Assembly: GCA_029063275.1 (NCBI GenBank)
Contig: JAIDOO010000155.1
Coordinates: 1-8,974, forward strand
Length of the DNA: 8,974 nt
Reading direction: 5' to 3'
Origin: Clostridia bacterium
GTDB taxonomy: Bacteria > Bacillota > Clostridia > Christensenellales > Borkfalkiaceae
Below are positions 6,875-8,974 of this stretch, in pieces. Under the pieces are notes generated by a model. The model made no database searches and was not told the DNA's origin. It saw only the letters and a program-made list of their open reading frames with translations. The first letter of the stretch is position 1. Each line of letters opens with the position of its first letter. The translations under genes and the position numbers were made by a program.

Positions 6875-6903
6875 ATTATAATATAGAAAATTCTGTAAGT
6901 CAA
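6875..6903 (-). promoter_or_regulatory. Sigma-A-type promoter of the tail-anchored gene
   Basis: On the - strand, TTGACT (6898-6903) and TATAAT (6875-6880) are separated by exactly 17 bp. This is the best consensus promoter in the window. Start is expected near 6868, giving a leader of about 34 nt to the ATG at 6834. Operator 2 fills the spacer, so the strong promoter is probably held down by the divergent repressor. Confidence 0.88.
6882..6897. promoter_or_regulatory. Operator 2, within the promoter spacer
   Basis: TATAGAAAATTCTGTA: the reverse complement of operators 1 and 3 with a single change (CTGTA for CTATA). Being the only imperfect copy, it may bind less tightly. It fills 16 of the 17 spacer positions. 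Confidence 0.8.
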
Positions 6904-6911
6904 TAAATTTT

Positions 6912-6927
6912 TATAGAATTTTCTATA
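6912..6927. promoter_or_regulatory. Operator 3, over the repressor gene's -10
   Basis: TATAGAATTTTCTATA, identical to operator 1. Centre-to-centre spacings are 27 and 30 bp across the three copies. Its right end overlaps the TATAAT at 6924-6929, which fits negative autoregulation of the XRE gene. Confidence 0.8.
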
Positions 6928-6929
6928 AT
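6924..6929 (+). promoter_or_regulatory. Probable -10 of the XRE gene, leaderless transcript
   Basis: TATAAT ends 8 nt before the ATG at 6938, so transcription would begin at or within 1-2 nt of the start codon. No convincing -35 is seen at 16-18 bp spacing (CAATAA region), so the promoter is probably weak. No Shine-Dalgarno exists, which supports a leaderless message. Confidence 0.55.
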
Positions 6930-6937
6930 AAATATAT

Positions 6938-7150
6938 ATGGCAAACGAATTCAGGCAAATCTTAAAAGAGTTTTTGGACGAAAATAATTTATCGCAGTCC
7001 GATTTTGCGCGCAGAATAGGGGTAAAGCAGGGGCAGGTCAGCGAATGGCTCAAAGGCAAGGCAAAGCCCGGTTACGACACTCTTCGCGCTATGGCCAAGG
7101 CTTTTTCGGTTTCAGCGGATTATTTTTTGGGTTTGACGGAAATTTACTAA
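6938..7150 (+). CDS. XRE-family helix-turn-helix transcriptional regulator
   Basis: A 70-residue DNA-binding protein consisting almost wholly of one Cro/C1-type HTH (HTH_3) domain. Residues 5-16 form helix 1, SQSDFARRIGV (19-29) the first HTH helix and turn, QGQVSEWLKGK (31-41) the recognition helix, and TLRAMAKAFSVSADYFLG (48-65) the rest of the fold. There is no second domain for ligand sensing or cleavage. The start must be the ATG at 6938, as an in-frame TAA lies at 6929-6931 and the next Met is inside the fold. There is no ribosome binding site. It most likely represses itself and the divergent tail-anchored gene by binding the three palindromes at 6855-6927. A phage-derived or stress-response origin is possible; nothing else of a mobile element is seen. 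Confidence 0.92.
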   Translation: MANEFRQILKEFLDENNLSQSDFARRIGVKQGQVSEWLKGKAKPGYDTLRAMAKAFSVSADYFLGLTEIY

Positions 7151-7183
7151 GGCAATTAATTTTAACAAATCCGCCTTAAACAC

Positions 7184-7212
7184 TTGATTAAATAACTTAT
7201 TTATATTAGAAT
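7184..7212 (+). promoter_or_regulatory. Sigma-A-type promoter of ppdK
   Basis: TTGATT (7184-7189) and TAGAAT (7207-7212) are separated by 17 bp, each one or two changes from consensus. Transcription should start near 7219, leaving a leader of about 53 nt. The A/T-rich 121 bp between the XRE gene and ppdK hold no other gene. Confidence 0.7.
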
Positions 7213-7222
7213 TAAATAGATA

Positions 7223-7237
7223 AATCTGTAACAGATT
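7223..7237. promoter_or_regulatory. Palindrome in the ppdK leader, possible operator
   Basis: AATCTGTAACAGATT has perfect 6-bp arms around TAA. It sits just after the predicted start site (about 7219) and 22 nt before the ribosome binding site. It is too small and too weak for a terminator. An operator for an unknown regulator is possible; it does not match the XRE operators. It occurs once, so chance cannot be excluded. Confidence 0.35.
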
Positions 7238-7271
7238 AACAATTATATAAAATTCATTGGAGGATTTTTAA

Positions 7272-8974
7272 ATGGCAAAAAAATATTGCTATCTCTTCAC
7301 CGAAGGCGATGCAAGCATGCGCGAGCTTCTGGGAGGCAAGGGCGCTAACCTTGCGGAAATGACAAAAATAGGTCTGCCCGTACCTCAGGGATTTACTATC
7401 TCTACCGAAGCGTGCACACAGTACTACGAGGACGGCCGCAAAATCAACGACGGTATACAGAAAGAAATTATGACGTATATCGACAAAATGGAAAAAACCT
7501 GCGGAAAGAAATTCGGCGATAAGGAAAATCCTCTGCTCGTTTCGGTCCGCTCGGGCGCAAGAGCTTCTATGCCCGGTATGATGGACACCATTTTAAACCT
7601 CGGTTTAAACGAGGACGTTGTGAACACCATTGCAACAAAGTCGGGCAACCCCCGCTGGGCTTGGGACTGTTACAGACGTTTCATTCAGATGTTCTCCGAC
7701 GTCGTTATGGAAGTCGGCAAAAAATATTTTGAAAAGCTTATCGACAAAAAGAAGGAAGAAAAGGGCGTAGAATTTGACGTTGACCTCACTGCCGAGGATT
7801 TGAAGGACCTTGCTTATTCCTTTAAAGCGGAATACAAAAAACAGCTCGGCAAGGATTTCCCCGACGACCCCAAGGAACAGCTTTTCGAGGCGGTCAAAGC
7901 CGTATTCCGTTCGTGGGACAACCCCCGTGCGAACATTTACCGTATGGACCACGACATTCCCTATTCGTGGGGTACTGCCGTAAACGTACAGATGATGGCA
8001 TTCGGCAATATGGGCGACGACTGCGGTACCGGCGTTGCGTTTACGCGTAACCCCGCAACGGGCGAAAAGGGTCTTATGGGCGAGTTCCTTATGAACGCCC
8101 AGGGCGAGGACGTCGTTGCAGGCGTGCGCACACCCATGCCCATTGCTAAAATGGCAGAAGTTCTTCCCGACGTTTATAACCAGTTTTTAAAGGTTTGCAA
8201 CACGCTTGAAAAGCACTACCGCGATATGCAGGATATGGAATTCACTATCGAGCAGGGCAAGCTTTATATGTTGCAGACCCGTAACGGCAAGCGTACCGCA
8301 GCGGCGGCTATAAAAATCGCTTGCGACCTCATCGACGAAAAAATGATAACCGAAAAAGAAGCGCTTATGCAGATTGACGCCAAATCTTTGGATATGCTTC
8401 TTCATCCCCAGTTCGACGCAAAGGCTCTTAAAGAAGCCGATAAAAACAACGTTGTCGGCAAGGGTATAGCGGCTTCCCCCGGCGCGGCGGCAGGCTCTAT
8501 CGTGTTCACAGCCGAGGACGCGGTTATCGAAGGTAAAAAGGGTAAAAAGGTCGTTCTCGTCCGTCTTGAAACTTCACCCGAGGACATCGAGGGTATGAAG
8601 TACGCACAGGGTATTCTGACGGTTCGCGGCGGACAGACCTCGCACGCGGCTGTTGTTGCGCGCGGTATGGGCACCTGTTGCGTTTCGGGTTGCGGCGATA
8701 TTAAAATGGACGAAGAAAACAAAAAGTTCACCCTTGCGGGCAAGGTGTTCAAAGAGGGCGACGGCATTTCTCTGGACGGCTCGACGGGCAACATTTACGA
8801 CTGTCTTATTCCCACCGTACCCGCAGACCCCAACTCGGGCTACTTCGGCAGAATTATGGAGCTTGCAGACAAGTATAAGGCTCTCGGCGTAAGAACCAAC
8901 GCGGACACCCCCGCAGACGCTAAACAGGCGGCGGCGTTCGGCGCGCAGGGTATCGGTCTTTGCCGTACCGAGCA
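7272..8974 (+). CDS. ppdK: Pyruvate, phosphate dikinase (5' part, runs off the window)
   Basis: The first 567 codons of a normally 870-880-residue enzyme; the right end is cut at codon 568. It interconverts pyruvate, ATP and phosphate with PEP, AMP and pyrophosphate, in the cytoplasm. In anaerobes it often serves glycolysis with pyrophosphate. The N-terminal ATP-grasp domain shows LLGGKGANLAEM (19-30), SVRSGARASMPGMMDT (91-106) and E323, Q335, R337. The swivelling phosphohistidine domain carries GGQTSHAAVVARGMG (453-467), with catalytic H458 and the regulatory-type T456. The PEP/pyruvate barrel begins at about 540 (VRTNADTP) and stops at GIGLCRTE. GGAGG at 7259-7263, 8 nt before the ATG, is a strong ribosome binding site. 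Position 455 is Gln where Met is usual. Confidence 0.97.
   Translation, partial: MAKKYCYLFTEGDASMRELLGGKGANLAEMTKIGLPVPQGFTISTEACTQYYEDGRKINDGIQKEIMTYIDKMEKTCGKKFGDKENPLLVSVRSGARASMPGMMDTILNLGLNEDVVNTIATKSGNPRWAWDCYRRFIQMFSDVVMEVGKKYFEKLIDKKKEEKGVEFDVDLTAEDLKDLAYSFKAEYKKQLGKDFPDDPKEQLFEAVKAVFRSWDNPRANIYRMDHDIPYSWGTAVNVQMMAFGNMGDDCGTGVAFTRNPATGEKGLMGEFLMNAQGEDVVAGVRTPMPIAKMAEVLPDVYNQFLKVCNTLEKHYRDMQDMEFTIEQGKLYMLQTRNGKRTAAAAIKIACDLIDEKMITEKEALMQIDAKSLDMLLHPQFDAKALKEADKNNVVGKGIAASPGAAAGSIVFTAEDAVIEGKKGKKVVLVRLETSPEDIEGMKYAQGILTVRGGQTSHAAVVARGMGTCCVSGCGDIKMDEENKKFTLAGKVFKEGDGISLDGSTGNIYDCLIPTVPADPNSGYFGRIMELADKYKALGVRTNADTPADAKQAAAFGAQGIGLCRTE

Noticed and set aside
6835..7059. 75-residue N-terminal extension of the - strand protein
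   Set aside because: It would be translated through the promoter, all three operators and the divergent XRE gene; the ATG at 6834 has its own ribosome binding site and promoter.
7148..7178. Inverted repeat TAAGGC / GCCTTA after the XRE gene
   Set aside because: A 6-bp stem with a 19-nt loop and no T-tract is too weak for a terminator.
7424..8794. Several - strand open frames of 60-130 codons opposite ppdK
   Set aside because: They mirror the conserved ppdK frame and show no motifs or ribosome binding sites of their own.

Overview
The window reads as a fragment of a Bacillota (Firmicutes) chromosome, most likely from an uncultured member of the Clostridia. The evidence is the gene order yqfC-yqfD-phoH-yqfF-ybeY-era-yqzL-recO, a classic low-GC Gram-positive housekeeping block, followed by a clostridial-type pyruvate, phosphate dikinase. 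The sporulation-associated pair yqfC/yqfD suggests a spore-forming ancestry but does not prove that the organism sporulates. The left end (about 1-59) looks like degenerate sequencing-adapter sequence, so the fragment probably starts at an assembly contig edge.

Layout: 1-59 is adapter-like sequence. 90-120 is a strong GC hairpin followed by TTTT, probably the terminator of an unseen upstream gene. 155-5101 is a tightly packed + strand operon: yqfC, yqfD, phoH, yqfF (pgpH-like), ybeY and era, with overlaps of 8, 26 and 4 nt and gaps of 1 and 16 nt. Two members (yqfD, yqfF) start with TTG inside the preceding gene. After an 84-nt gap come a 35-codon yqzL with a good ribosome binding site and then recO. 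The order matches Bacillus subtilis except that dgkA and cdd are absent between ybeY and era. A bidirectional hairpin terminator (6022-6056) separates recO from a converging - strand gene.

6061-7150 is a separate two-gene module. A - strand gene encodes an unrecognised protein with one C-terminal membrane helix, and a divergent + strand gene encodes a 70-residue XRE-type repressor. The roughly 100 bp between them hold three copies of a 16-bp palindrome (consensus TATAGAATTTTCTATA). One copy fills the spacer of a near-perfect TTGACT-17-TATAAT promoter for the - strand gene, one sits at its predicted start site, and one covers the predicted -10 of the repressor gene. The repressor gene has no ribosome binding site and its -10 lies 8 nt before the ATG, so its transcript is probably leaderless. 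This looks like a self-contained autoregulated switch placed between two housekeeping blocks.

7184-8974 carries a sigma-A-type promoter, a small palindrome in the leader, a strong ribosome binding site and the first 567 codons of ppdK, which runs off the right end.

Functionally, the main operon joins rRNA maturation and ribosome assembly (YbeY, Era, the PhoH ATPase), a membrane HD phosphodiesterase of the c-di-AMP-degrading type that lacks the usual external sensor domain, recombinational repair (RecO), and the YqfC/YqfD sporulation pair. PpdK belongs to PEP/pyruvate energy metabolism.
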